A stretch of 64,000 nucleotides of DNA from the NCBI GenBank assembly GCA_944381325.1, contig CALWKS010000004.1:257020-321019 (forward strand), given 5' to 3'. The translations under genes and the position numbers were made by a program. The stretch comes from an uncultured Christensenellaceae bacterium. GTDB taxonomy: Bacteria > Bacillota > Clostridia > Christensenellales > UBA3700. The notes under the pieces are model-generated. The model searched no databases, was not told the origin of the DNA, and was given only the letters and a program-made list of their open reading frames with translations. Of the stretch, positions 46,303 to 53,781 are shown piece by piece. Positions within the stretch are counted from its first letter, which is position 1; each line of letters begins with the position of its first letter.

Positions 46303-46321
46303 GTATTTCAGATTTTTATTT

Positions 46322-47728
46322 TTATTTTTTCGTTTTATTAACAATAAACATAATAAGCCGCACTATGCCGTAGACTATCAACACCACTGCGGCAACCGCA
46401 GCCCCGATGCAGACGAAAACTACCGTCGCGCATATCAGGAATAAAACAATTGCGATCACAACGCCTAAAAGAAGCAACGGCAAAAGCAGAATTAAAAGAA
46501 CAATCCATCCCCCGCTGCCGTCCTTACTGGGATTTTCAGACGTACAAAGCGCAAAATATACGCTCTCGGGCTGAGCTCCCATGACAGTATGTTCGTAACC
46601 GTTCTGCGTCTTTATAAAGTCTTTGTTCCCTATAACGTAATATGAAGTTTCAACCTCTATTTTCATTTCAAAGTTTTCCGTTTTTGTCGCATAAGGAATG
46701 TCTATTCCGACAGCATACACGTCAGGAGAAGGCATTTCGTCTATTCCCGGGAAAAACGGCTCTTTCACGGTCATAACAGTTCTGCCCCCTGCAGGAATAA
46801 CAAACTCCGTCTTGTTCCAGGTGCGGTACTGATCTTTGAAAAACTCTTCTTCTGAAAATATTCTGTATTCCGAATTTTCTATTTTAGCCGTATAACAAGC
46901 ATAGATATCTTCACTTACGTCCTCATCTTCAAAAGGCATATGTGAATTTATATAATCGCTGTACGATATTTCTCTCGTAGATTGAAGTTCATACTCGACC
47001 TGAACGGGCTCAGTGTTTTCTGCCGAACGAGAAAAATAAAAATCGTATATGTCATCAAATTGTTTTTCAGACGTTATCAACGTAAATCTGTTGTTTTCTA
47101 CCTTGATATTCATTCGTCTGTTGTTTACGGATGCAGACACTCCAAAGACCATTTTGTTGTATCTTTCTGCCGAAAAGCACGCAAATATTTCTTTGCCCTG
47201 CACCGCGTCCGAAGACGTGATCTTGTAAGTGTGGACGTAAAGCTTTGTGTCAGGGGTTATATCCCATTCGGGTAAATACTCATCACTTAGCGCGACGGCG
47301 AAAGAAACTGCGTCGTTTTCGTTTTTAACAACGGGAGTGTATCTTTTCTGAAAATCAGCCTTCGCGCCGTCAAAATACACATACCTGTAATCTTCAAAAT
47401 AATACGTGTAATCGGGCGCGTCGTCATACCCGAAGCATACTACCGCCGTCCTGTCCGAAGACGTCGGATTATAAAATGTGTAATCGGAAACGGCATTGCT
47501 TGAATACGTCTCGGCGCTGATCCTATCATCAGGCAAATCGGGCGCTTTTATTTTTATTTCAGCCTTTTCGAGAAGGACGTCACTATGTGCTCCGACAATA
47601 AAATTTCCAAGATTCCTTCCTTCGTAATCTTCAAGAGGAGGTGTAGCGTAAACCGAAGGAGCGCACAAAAACATTGTGCTTATAATAAACACTGATACGA
47701 AAATAATAAAAAATTTAAACTTCTTCAC
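46322..47728 (-). CDS. Exported membrane protein of unknown function
   Basis: I do not recognise this 468-residue protein. It starts MKKFKFFIIFVS with a signal peptide ending near CAPSVYA. An extracellular part of about 370 residues, rich in Tyr, Glu and Asp and probably all beta, follows. The last 60 residues are almost wholly hydrophobic (VLLILLLPLLLLGVVIAIVL, then VVLIVYGIVRLIMFIV) and end NKTKK, so they form a helical hairpin at the membrane. Two GTG codons compete for the start; GGGGGA lies 7 nt before the second (47728) and only 1 nt before the first (47734), so 47728 is chosen. It is monocistronic. A surface or sensor role is possible but unsupported. Confidence 0.75.
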   Translation of the reverse strand: MKKFKFFIIFVSVFIISTMFLCAPSVYATPPLEDYEGRNLGNFIVGAHSDVLLEKAEIKIKAPDLPDDRISAETYSSNAVSDYTFYNPTSSDRTAVVCFGYDDAPDYTYYFEDYRYVYFDGAKADFQKRYTPVVKNENDAVSFAVALSDEYLPEWDITPDTKLYVHTYKITSSDAVQGKEIFACFSAERYNKMVFGVSASVNNRRMNIKVENNRFTLITSEKQFDDIYDFYFSRSAENTEPVQVEYELQSTREISYSDYINSHMPFEDEDVSEDIYACYTAKIENSEYRIFSEEEFFKDQYRTWNKTEFVIPAGGRTVMTVKEPFFPGIDEMPSPDVYAVGIDIPYATKTENFEMKIEVETSYYVIGNKDFIKTQNGYEHTVMGAQPESVYFALCTSENPSKDGSGGWIVLLILLLPLLLLGVVIAIVLFLICATVVFVCIGAAVAAVVLIVYGIVRLIMFIVNKTKK

Positions 47729-47879
47729 GGGCACGTCCCCCTTGGTTTTTTATGCCCAATACACTCTTACAATTACATTATATTACACAAATGAATATCA
47801 GTCAATACCGCTTTTATTGAGAGAGCCGGCTCTGCCCGTTTCTCTTTATATAAATACGCTGTCTCCCGCCGCCAAGGCG

Positions 47880-47909
47880 TTGCGCTTATATATGCTTTTC
47901 TGCTATAAT
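47880..47909 (+). promoter_or_regulatory. Extended -10 promoter of the phospholipase C-like gene
   Basis: TTGCGC (47880-47885), an 18-bp spacer and TGC-TATAAT (47904-47909) give an extended -10 promoter. The predicted start of transcription is about 8 nt before the ATG at 47924. Confidence 0.6.
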
Positions 47910-47923
47910 GGTAAAAGAAATTT

Positions 47924-48820
47924 ATGGCATCTTATATATCTCATTATCTCGCCGCAAAGGCGGTAACAGAAAAAAGTCGCAATCCGCTTATCCGAGAATA
48001 CGCGGACTGCTTCACCCTGGGCGCGCAAGGCGGAGACCTGCTCTTTTACGCCTTCGGAAAATTCAAGGGTTACGGCGCTCGCACGCACAGAGAAAAGATA
48101 AGCGCGCTCTTTACAGCCGCGCTGGATTATTGCCGCGCGCAGAAACGCCCTGAACCTCTTGCTTACACTCTGGGATTGTTGTGCCATTACGCACTTGACA
48201 GCGCCGCGCATCCTTACGTCATTCACGAAGCGGAAAACAGGCTGCCTTCTCTGTATCCCGAACATCTGAAAAAATGCCTGCATATGATGCTTGAAACGCG
48301 CCTTGACTGCCTTATCAGCGAAAAGGCATTTAAAAACGGAGAGAAACCCGACCTCAAAGAGATAATACCTTCAACTAAGCGCGCGGCAAAAAGCCTTGCG
48401 GACGTATGGTACAACGCGATAGACAAAGTTTACGGCGTAGACGTGCCTTACAAATTGCTTTGCAAGCTGCCTTCGAAAATGAACCGTTATCAGCGCGTAT
48501 TCCTGAAGCCGCATTCGCTCTCCTGCGCGGTATTGCGCTTTGCCTCAAAAAAGCTTCACTACCCTTCGTACATCACGGGATTTTTCCTTCCCGACAAGAG
48601 CGAGCCTGAATACGACTTTGCCAACATTGAACACAGAGATTATCCCGTATTCGTAGGCGCGGAAAAAACCGAGAGTCTCAGCTATTTCGAGATATTCGAC
48701 AGCGCCGTTGAAAAATCGGTTGAACTTATCCGCCTTTTCTCTGAGCTTTACGAAAGCGGAAAAAATGCAGATCCTTCTATTTTCAAGGTGAGCTTCTCAG
48801 GTTATCTTTCAGCAGACTGA
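47924..48820 (+). CDS. Zinc-dependent phospholipase C-like protein
   Basis: This 298-residue protein belongs to the zinc-dependent phospholipase C fold (PF00882-like). It begins MASYISHYLAAKAV, with His in the spot of the first zinc ligand; FTLGAQGGDLLFYAF supplies an Asp, THREKI a His, and GLLCHYALDSAAHPYV the HxxxD-type core. This order matches many small uncharacterised Clostridial proteins, most without signal peptides, as here, so it may act inside the cell on an unknown phosphoester rather than as a toxin. A TATAAT with extended -10 lies 14 bp upstream. It is the only plus-strand gene between the XRE at 36296 and the small RNAs. Confidence 0.85.
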   Translation: MASYISHYLAAKAVTEKSRNPLIREYADCFTLGAQGGDLLFYAFGKFKGYGARTHREKISALFTAALDYCRAQKRPEPLAYTLGLLCHYALDSAAHPYVIHEAENRLPSLYPEHLKKCLHMMLETRLDCLISEKAFKNGEKPDLKEIIPSTKRAAKSLADVWYNAIDKVYGVDVPYKLLCKLPSKMNRYQRVFLKPHSLSCAVLRFASKKLHYPSYITGFFLPDKSEPEYDFANIEHRDYPVFVGAEKTESLSYFEIFDSAVEKSVELIRLFSELYESGKNADPSIFKVSFSGYLSAD

Positions 48821-48892
48821 CAATAAAAACCGAACTGAAAATTCATTGCGTCAATCAATCTTAATATCGTTTAATAAACACGGAAACAAAAA

Positions 48893-48914
48893 AAACGGAG
48901 GAAACCCTCCGTTT
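48893..48914 (-). terminator. Intrinsic terminator after the second Fe-alcohol dehydrogenase
   Basis: AAACGGAGG and CCTCCGTTT form a 9-bp stem with loop AAAC, flanked by A and T runs, so it can also stop the phospholipase gene. Confidence 0.85.
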
Positions 48915-48948
48915 CTTTTTTTAACGATCGTGCGTTTAAACGTTGCTA

Positions 48949-50118
48949 TTAAGCGTAAGACCTCTCGTATATCCTGATGCAATCTTCTTTGCTGAGATCT
49001 GTTCTGTCTCCCGAGAACAGACCGCCCATAGCAGAACGCGCATTGTCCGCAAGAGTGCCGAATTCTTCAGGCTTAATGCCGTACTCTGACATCTTAAGGC
49101 CGTATACTCCGCACGCCTTCTGCAAGTCAGCAAGCGCGGTGAGGAAATCTTCAGGTTTTGTCGCATCGCTCTTTCCAAGCCACTTAGCCATATCCACAAA
49201 TCTCTCATCGCAGACGTGAGCTTCGATAAAATGTCTATAATATGCAAGGCTTATCATAATGAGACCTGCGCCGTGCGGAAGTTCCTGATGATAAGCGCTC
49301 ATCGCGTGTTCAAGAGAATGCTCGCTGGTGCAGCCGCCGCTGACCATAGCGTAACCGCTCATCGTATTTGCCCAGGCAACCGCCGTGCGCGCCTTTATAT
49401 CTTTGCCGTCGGCAACCGCTTTTGCAAGATTTGCGCCTATATTCTTTATTGCCGTTGAAGATACCATGTCGCTCATTTCGTTGGCTCTTGCGTTGATGTA
49501 AGTTTCCGTGCTGTGGAAAAGCGCGTCGAAGCCCTGATATGCCGTGAATCTGGGCGGAACTGTCGTCATGAGTTCAGGGTCGACTATTGCGATAACGGGG
49601 AAAAGTCTTCTGTCTCCGCCGTAACCTATCTTCTCGTGAGTTTCGGGATTGGTAATAACGCCGTATTCGTCCACCTCTGAGCCTGTACCCGCTGTCGTGG
49701 TGATCGCGATTATCGGAAGCGGAGCTTGCGCAAGGGGTTTGCCCTTTCCCGTACCGCCGCAGACGTAATCCCACAGATCTCCGTCATTGGTAGCCATAGT
49801 CGCAATTGCCTTGCTGGCGTCCATAACGCTGCCGCCGCCGAGAGCCACGATAAAGTCGCAGCCGTGCTTTCTTGCCGCAAGCGCTCCTCTTTCTACGGTA
49901 GCTTTGAGAGGATTGGGCTCTATCTCGTCAAACACCGCATGATCTGCGCCGGCTTTTCTGAGTTCTTCGACAGTTCTGTCCAGATAGCCGTTTACTTTGG
50001 TCGACTTGCCGTTGCTGACTACAACAAGCGCTTTCTTGCCCAGAGTTGCCCATTTGTGAAGTTCGTTAAGCGCTCCTGCGCCGAATATAAGTCTTGTAGG
50101 GATATTGAAATTAAACAT
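48949..50118 (-). CDS. Iron-containing alcohol dehydrogenase (butanol dehydrogenase-like)
   Basis: This 389-residue group III Fe-ADH is of the BdhA/YqhD type. It begins FNFNIPTRLIFGAGALNEL, has the NADP/NAD loop ALGGGSVMDASKAIA and TTTAGTGSEV, and iron ligands in QGFDALFHSTETY (Asp and His four apart), SLEHAMSAYH and LPHGAGLI. The reaction is aldehyde reduction with NAD(P)H; the natural aldehyde is unknown. It belongs to a different subgroup from the protein at 24789-25970. GGAGACAAA precedes the ATG; a terminator follows and it appears monocistronic. Confidence 0.92.
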   Translation of the reverse strand: MFNFNIPTRLIFGAGALNELHKWATLGKKALVVVSNGKSTKVNGYLDRTVEELRKAGADHAVFDEIEPNPLKATVERGALAARKHGCDFIVALGGGSVMDASKAIATMATNDGDLWDYVCGGTGKGKPLAQAPLPIIAITTTAGTGSEVDEYGVITNPETHEKIGYGGDRRLFPVIAIVDPELMTTVPPRFTAYQGFDALFHSTETYINARANEMSDMVSSTAIKNIGANLAKAVADGKDIKARTAVAWANTMSGYAMVSGGCTSEHSLEHAMSAYHQELPHGAGLIMISLAYYRHFIEAHVCDERFVDMAKWLGKSDATKPEDFLTALADLQKACGVYGLKMSEYGIKPEEFGTLADNARSAMGGLFSGDRTDLSKEDCIRIYERSYA

Positions 50119-50243
50119 TTTGTCTCCTTCTGCGTAGCCGTTTTCATCTTTTTCCGCATTTTACGGATTTGCCTGACGCATATAAATTATATACCGATAA
50201 GGTAGTTTTTTCAAGGTCTGTCTTGAGTTTTTTGCTATAAAAA

Positions 50244-50271
50244 TGCGCCCGCACAAAAAGTTGCGGACGCA
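50244..50271 (-). terminator. Intrinsic terminator after the histidine kinase
   Basis: On the minus strand TGCGTCCGCA and TGCGGGCGCA pair over 10 bp with one U-G and are followed by TTTTTATAG. Confidence 0.8.
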
Positions 50272-50276
50272 GTTTG

Positions 50277-51557
50277 TCAGATCATATTGTTGTGAATAAT
50301 GCCGTTGCTGTTCGTCTTATGATGAGATTTGCGCTCTTGTCTCAAAGGCAGTTCTATTCTGAATTTCACATACTGAGATCCGTCGCTGTCGCAGTTTATA
50401 GTGCCGTCGTGATCGAGAACTATTGACTTGGCGAGGCTGAGTCCCAGTCCGAAGCTGTTGCCCTGAGAACTCTGAGTGCGCGCGTTATCCACGCGGTAGA
50501 AGCGGTCGAATATCTTCGTCAGATGTTCTTTTGCGATGCCGATGCCGTAGTTGGTGAACTCTATCACCGCATTCTTTTTATCGCATTTGAGCGTTACTTC
50601 TATCTTGCCGCCTTCGGGCGTGTATTTGAACGCGTTGTCCATCATTATAGTATAAAGGCGTTCGATATTTCCCTTTATGCAAAGTGTCTTGACGTCAGGC
50701 TGAAGAGAATCTTCTAGGACTACTTTCTTCTCAAAGCAACGCGCTTCGAAAGAAAGCAACACGCCTCCGAGAAGTGCCGAAATGTCTTCTTCTGTTTCAG
50801 GCTTGTTCTTGGCGTCGTCGGCGCGGTGCAACTCAAGCATATCGGTAATAAGCGCGCTCATTCTGGTAAGCTGAGATTCTATATTCTTGAACCAATGCTC
50901 GTTCTGCGCTACGGTAGAATCGGGGTCGCTGGATACAAGCGATAAGTTCGCTCCTATTATGGCAATGGGGGTTTTGAGTTCGTGCGAAGCGTCGGCAACG
51001 AGTTTCTTCTGCTGTTCGTATGAACGCTTTACAGGCTCTACGACCTGCTTTGCAACCATATTGCCGAAAATAAACAAAAGGATCAGACAGAAGAAATATA
51101 CAAGTCCCGTAACAACGCCTGCTTCAGCAAGGTCTGCCCTGTCGCTGGTCCAGTCATAAACGGCGTACACGGTCATGTTGTTGCCTATAACGTTCCTCTG
51201 CGTAGCCTTATAATATTTCCCGTCCAGGCTGAAACTGGTCTCTCCCTGCCCGACAGTCAGCTCAACGATCTCTGTCAACGTGGCTTTGTCTATCGCGTCG
51301 GCATTAAATGCGGTAACGCTTTCTTCCTGGCTTATAAGAATTATGCAATTGGTCCGCTGAAGCCACTCTTCTCTGTCGTCAAAAGCAGGAAGCGGAGTTT
51401 TGTCCAGCACGTCGGTGAGTTTGTGATCTACGGCGCTGACGGTCTGAGTAACGTTTACGACAAAAATAGAGCCGTAGGCGAGAAGCAAGAACGCTCCGCC
51501 CACTATCATAAACACTATTATAAACCTGCGCCTGAGCTGATTTAATACCTTATCCAT
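50277..51557 (-). CDS. Sensor histidine kinase
   Basis: This 426-residue membrane kinase has TM1 (FIIVFMIVGGAFLLLAYGSIF), an extracellular domain of about 110 residues that ends before TM2 (VVTGLVYFFCLILLFIFGNM), a short linker, the H box LVADASHELKTPIAI with phospho-His, the N box YTIMMDNAFKYTPEGG, and G boxes IKE-type IFDRFYRVD and GLGLSLAKSIV. No PAS domain is visible. Its ATG overlaps the regulator gene stop by 8 bp, so the two are made together. The extracellular part has no diagnostic motif, so the signal is unknown; a phosphate sensor would be a guess from the nearby promoter repeats only. Confidence 0.93.
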   Translation of the reverse strand: MDKVLNQLRRRFIIVFMIVGGAFLLLAYGSIFVVNVTQTVSAVDHKLTDVLDKTPLPAFDDREEWLQRTNCIILISQEESVTAFNADAIDKATLTEIVELTVGQGETSFSLDGKYYKATQRNVIGNNMTVYAVYDWTSDRADLAEAGVVTGLVYFFCLILLFIFGNMVAKQVVEPVKRSYEQQKKLVADASHELKTPIAIIGANLSLVSSDPDSTVAQNEHWFKNIESQLTRMSALITDMLELHRADDAKNKPETEEDISALLGGVLLSFEARCFEKKVVLEDSLQPDVKTLCIKGNIERLYTIMMDNAFKYTPEGGKIEVTLKCDKKNAVIEFTNYGIGIAKEHLTKIFDRFYRVDNARTQSSQGNSFGLGLSLAKSIVLDHDGTINCDSDGSQYVKFRIELPLRQERKSHHKTNSNGIIHNNMI

Positions 51558-52236
51558 TGTTGCCCTTGCAAACGAGTTTGTAACCTACGCCCCTGACTGA
51601 AGATATGGTTACGTCCGGGTCGAGATAAGTGAGTTTTTTGCGTAAAAACGAGATGTAGACCTCAAGATTGTTCGATTCAAAATCACATTCAAAGCCCCAC
51701 ACCTTGTTGATGAGCTCGTCCTTTGTGAATACGGCGCTCGGATTGGAGAAGAAACAGAAAGCAAGTTCGTATTCCTTACCTGAAAGCGTTATGCTTCTGC
51801 TGCCTGCAGACAGCGTGAACTGCTTTATATTAAGCGTGATGTTGCCCACTTTTATATTGTTGTCGGCAACAGCCTGACCTCTTCTTCTGGCTATCGCGCG
51901 AAGTCTCGCTTCAAGCTCGTCGATAGAGAAAGGCTTGGTCATATAGTCATCCGCGCCGAGATCCAGACCTTTTACCTTATCGTCCACGGCAGAAAGCGCG
52001 GTAAGCATGATAATCGGAGTGGTGATTCCTCTTTTGCGCAGAAGTCTTACTACCTCGTATCCGTCGATAACGGGCATCATGATATCCATAATTATGACGT
52101 CGTAATCTCCGACAAGTCCCATCTGAAGACCTTCTTCGCCGTCGAACGCGCATTCTACGAGATATTTATTCTTTCGCAGAAGTCCTGCAATCGCTTCTGA
52201 CATCTGAACTTCGTCTTCTACCAGCAAAATTTTCAT
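51550..52236 (-). CDS. Response regulator, OmpR/PhoB family
   Basis: This 228-residue regulator has a receiver domain (acidic pocket LLVEDEVQ, phospho-Asp in IIMDIMMPVIDGYE, Thr in MLTALSAVDD, Lys in YMTKPFSIDE) and a winged-helix DNA-binding domain (GKEYELAFCFFSNP, DELINKVWGF, SNNLEVYISFLRKKL, SVRGVGYKL). Proteins of this family bind direct repeats with an 11-bp period. The start is ATG 52236; GTG two codons earlier sits inside the GAGGTG ribosome site. Its upstream region (TATAAT near 52257) faces the two small-RNA promoters, which carry such 11-bp repeats, so these are candidate targets. Confidence 0.94.
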   Translation of the reverse strand: MKILLVEDEVQMSEAIAGLLRKNKYLVECAFDGEEGLQMGLVGDYDVIIMDIMMPVIDGYEVVRLLRKRGITTPIIMLTALSAVDDKVKGLDLGADDYMTKPFSIDELEARLRAIARRRGQAVADNNIKVGNITLNIKQFTLSAGSRSITLSGKEYELAFCFFSNPSAVFTKDELINKVWGFECDFESNNLEVYISFLRKKLTYLDPDVTISSVRGVGYKLVCKGNNG

Positions 52237-52496
52237 AAGCACCTCTATGTCGATTATATCATAAAGCGTAAGATTTTAGTTGAAAAACTACATTTTTTTG
52301 ATTTCTGTATTTAAAATATATTGCGAGTACATTAAAACACGATTAAAACGTGCGATTTTTATATTATACAGTAAATTTAATTATATAAATTTATAAAGTA
52401 AACCGTACCTGTTTTCAGCCGAAATACTTGTTAATCCTGCCCGATAATCCACACATTTTCGGCAACAGAGAAATATTTTTCACTTTTTTATTTTTT

Positions 52497-52528
52497 TTAA
52501 CACTCCTTTAATCAACCGCAGATATAAT
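52497..52528 (+). promoter_or_regulatory. Promoter of small RNA 1 with 11-bp direct repeats
   Basis: TTAACA (52497-52502), five bases, TTAATC (52508-52513), nine bases, then TATAAT (52523-52528). There is no usual -35 at 17 bp; instead the direct repeats with 11-bp period suggest activation by an OmpR/PhoB-family regulator. The promoter of small RNA 2 has the same elements at identical spacing. Confidence 0.65.
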
Positions 52529-52534
52529 GAAGTC

Positions 52535-52670
52535 ACAAAAAGGTTAACCCCCCATACTAGAGCCGGAGCACAAACATAAAAGACTTCTTCCAAACACCTA
52601 TTAAAAAACACTCCTCTTATCTCCCTCTAGTAAACTCATTACCCGCCGTGAAAACGGCGGGTATTTTATT
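52535..52670 (+). ncRNA. Predicted small RNA 1 (about 136 nt)
   Basis: This non-coding transcript is predicted from a promoter with TATAAT at 52523 to a strong intrinsic terminator (stem ACCCGCCGT/ACGGCGGGT, GAAA loop, 52641-52662, then a T-rich tract). No credible open frame lies in it. ACTAGAG-cc-GGAG (52556-52568) pairs with CTCC-CTCTAGT (52621-52631), enclosing a 52-nt loop with C/U-rich stretches ACTTCTTC (52583-52590) and ACTCCTC (52610-52616) and preceded by CCCCCC. Such stretches are complementary to Shine-Dalgarno sequences, as in known Firmicutes small RNAs. The RNA at 52973 has the same promoter, length and fold plan. The 5' end is estimated from the -10. Confidence 0.65.
52641..52670 (+). 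terminator. Intrinsic terminator of small RNA 1
   Basis: A 9-bp GC-rich stem with a GAAA tetraloop (52641-52662) is followed by ATTTTATTTTTC. Confidence 0.85.
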
Positions 52671-52826
52671 TTTCATAAGAATGCGCTAAAGAACACTGAT
52701 TTTTATTTCATATAAATAAGCGGTCTTTCTTAAGTTTAACAAATTTAATTTTTCTACGACTAAAATTCTTTATTAAGATTTTACCGTCTTTCTGAAAAAG
52801 ATTTTTAATTTAAATCCTGTCCGCAT

Positions 52827-52851
52827 CGTGCGCACGCGTGCGTATGCGTAT
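52827..52851. other. 25-bp alternating pyrimidine-purine tract
   Basis: Every base from 52827 to 52851 alternates pyrimidine and purine, with CGCACGCGTGCG as a perfect palindrome inside. ATTTAAAT flanks it at 52808-52815 and at 52850-52857. Such tracts can adopt Z-DNA or act as a supercoil sink. It lies between the two small-RNA units. Confidence 0.5.
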
Positions 52852-52934
52852 TTAAATAAGAAGTTTGATCGCGTTTTACTGTGTATTGTAAAAACTGCGT
52901 AAAACGCCGTTTTTGCCGTAAAAACCTTTTTTCT

Positions 52935-52966
52935 TTCACATTCCTTTAATATGTCGCCGATATAAT
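52935..52966 (+). promoter_or_regulatory. Promoter of small RNA 2 with 11-bp direct repeats
   Basis: TTCACA (52935-52940), five bases, TTAATA (52946-52951), nine bases, then TATAAT (52961-52966). Spacing is identical to the promoter at 52497, and TATAATGAAG-n-CACAAAAA is shared. Confidence 0.65.
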
Positions 52967-52972
52967 GAAGAC

Positions 52973-53111
52973 ACAAAAACAAAGACTACATCACATATCG
53001 GAGTCTCTCTCTCACGCAAAACACACTTCTTCTTTGTTTGAAATCATAAACTCTCCTCCGGGACTCCGTAAAATAAAAATCCCGCTCCGCAAGGGGCGGG
53101 ATTTAATTTTT
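52973..53111 (+). ncRNA. Predicted small RNA 2 (about 139 nt), paralogue of small RNA 1
   Basis: The transcript runs from the promoter at 52935-52966 to a very strong terminator (53077-53104). CGGAGTC (52999-53005) pairs perfectly with GACTCCG (53062-53068), the same plan as in small RNA 1, with a 56-nt loop holding ACTTCTTC (53025-53032) and CTCTCCTCC (53051-53059). A second pairing, ACAAAGA near 52979 with TCTTTGT near 53031, would cross the first, so a pseudoknot or a switch is possible. The nitrilase-like gene begins about 17 bp after the terminator, so this could also be an attenuated leader of that gene. Confidence 0.62.
53077..53111 (+). terminator. Intrinsic terminator of small RNA 2
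   Basis: A 12-bp stem (AAATCCCGCTCC with GGGGCGGGATTT, one U-G pair) with loop GCAA is followed by AATTTTTG. Confidence 0.9.
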
Positions 53112-53127
53112 GCGCATATACTGGAGT

Positions 53128-53781
53128 ATGTTGTATTGTATATCCTGCCTGCCGCCCGAAGACGCACTCGGGCAAGCCTTTGCGCGTTCGAAACGCGGCG
53201 ACGTCGTCTGTCTGCACCGCTCCGTAGTGGGGAGACTAGATATGCGGCGAGAACTCGACGGAGAACAAAAAACCGTATTATCTCTCATGCGCCTTTCTGC
53301 GATCACCCGTTCAGCTGTATTCTGCGCGGCGCGCGCGATCGTAGACGACGACAGATACGACAGCGTTATTGCATTCGAATGCGGCAAACTGCTTGGCGTA
53401 AGCGACCGCATCTCACCGCGTGCGGGCTTCTGCGAAGGCAACAGCATAAGATGTTACGACCTTCCGTCAGGAAGAACGGGAGTGCTTGTGGGCAGAGATT
53501 TCGAATACCCTGAACTGTGGCGCGCCCTCGCGCTTTCCGACTGCAAAAGCTGCATTGTCTTTGACGAACGCAAGCTGACTGCCCTTGACGAACGCCTTCT
53601 CTCTTCACTTTCTTTTACAGCAGGGCTTACCGTCTACGCGCATTTTTACGACGCGTCGGTATGCTTTTCTCCCGACGGTATCATGAAAGAAAAACCTTCA
53701 GGCAGCTTCCGCGCTCTCAACACAGCCGCAGAGTCGCGCAAAGCAAAACTGCTCTCCACCCGACCAAAATTGTATAAATAA
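53128..53781 (+). CDS. Nitrilase-superfamily-like protein lacking catalytic residues
   Basis: This roughly 217-residue protein keeps the carbon-nitrogen hydrolase pattern in its middle and end: GFCEGNSIRCYDLPSGRTGV, then VGRDFEYPELWRALALSDC, and VCFSPDGIMKEKPSG. Active members have Glu, Lys and Cys (as in ICYDxxFPE). Here the Cys position is Gly (VGRDFEYPE), the Lys position reads SDRISPR, and the early Glu motif is CLHRSVVG, so none of the triad is present. The start is uncertain: TTG 53110 lies inside the terminator, ATG 53128 has GGAG only 2 nt away. It follows small RNA 2 directly. It is probably a pseudoenzyme or a binding protein; a distant fold match is the only evidence. Confidence 0.65.
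   Translation: MLYCISCLPPEDALGQAFARSKRGDVVCLHRSVVGRLDMRRELDGEQKTVLSLMRLSAITRSAVFCAARAIVDDDRYDSVIAFECGKLLGVSDRISPRAGFCEGNSIRCYDLPSGRTGVLVGRDFEYPELWRALALSDCKSCIVFDERKLTALDERLLSSLSFTAGLTVYAHFYDASVCFSPDGIMKEKPSGSFRALNTAAESRKAKLLSTRPKLYK

Noticed and set aside
47924..48820. Secreted phospholipase C toxin
   Set aside because: The fold motif fits, but there is no signal peptide and no C-terminal membrane-binding domain, so a toxin role is not supported.
52773..52982. A 69-codon minus-strand frame between the small RNAs
   Set aside because: It covers the alternating tract and a promoter, has no ribosome site and is rich in Phe and Lys.
52965..53513. A 182-codon plus-strand frame starting at the -10 of small RNA 2
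   Set aside because: Its ATG lies within TATAATG, it reads through the terminator and overlaps the better supported nitrilase-like frame; the sequence is basic and repetitive.
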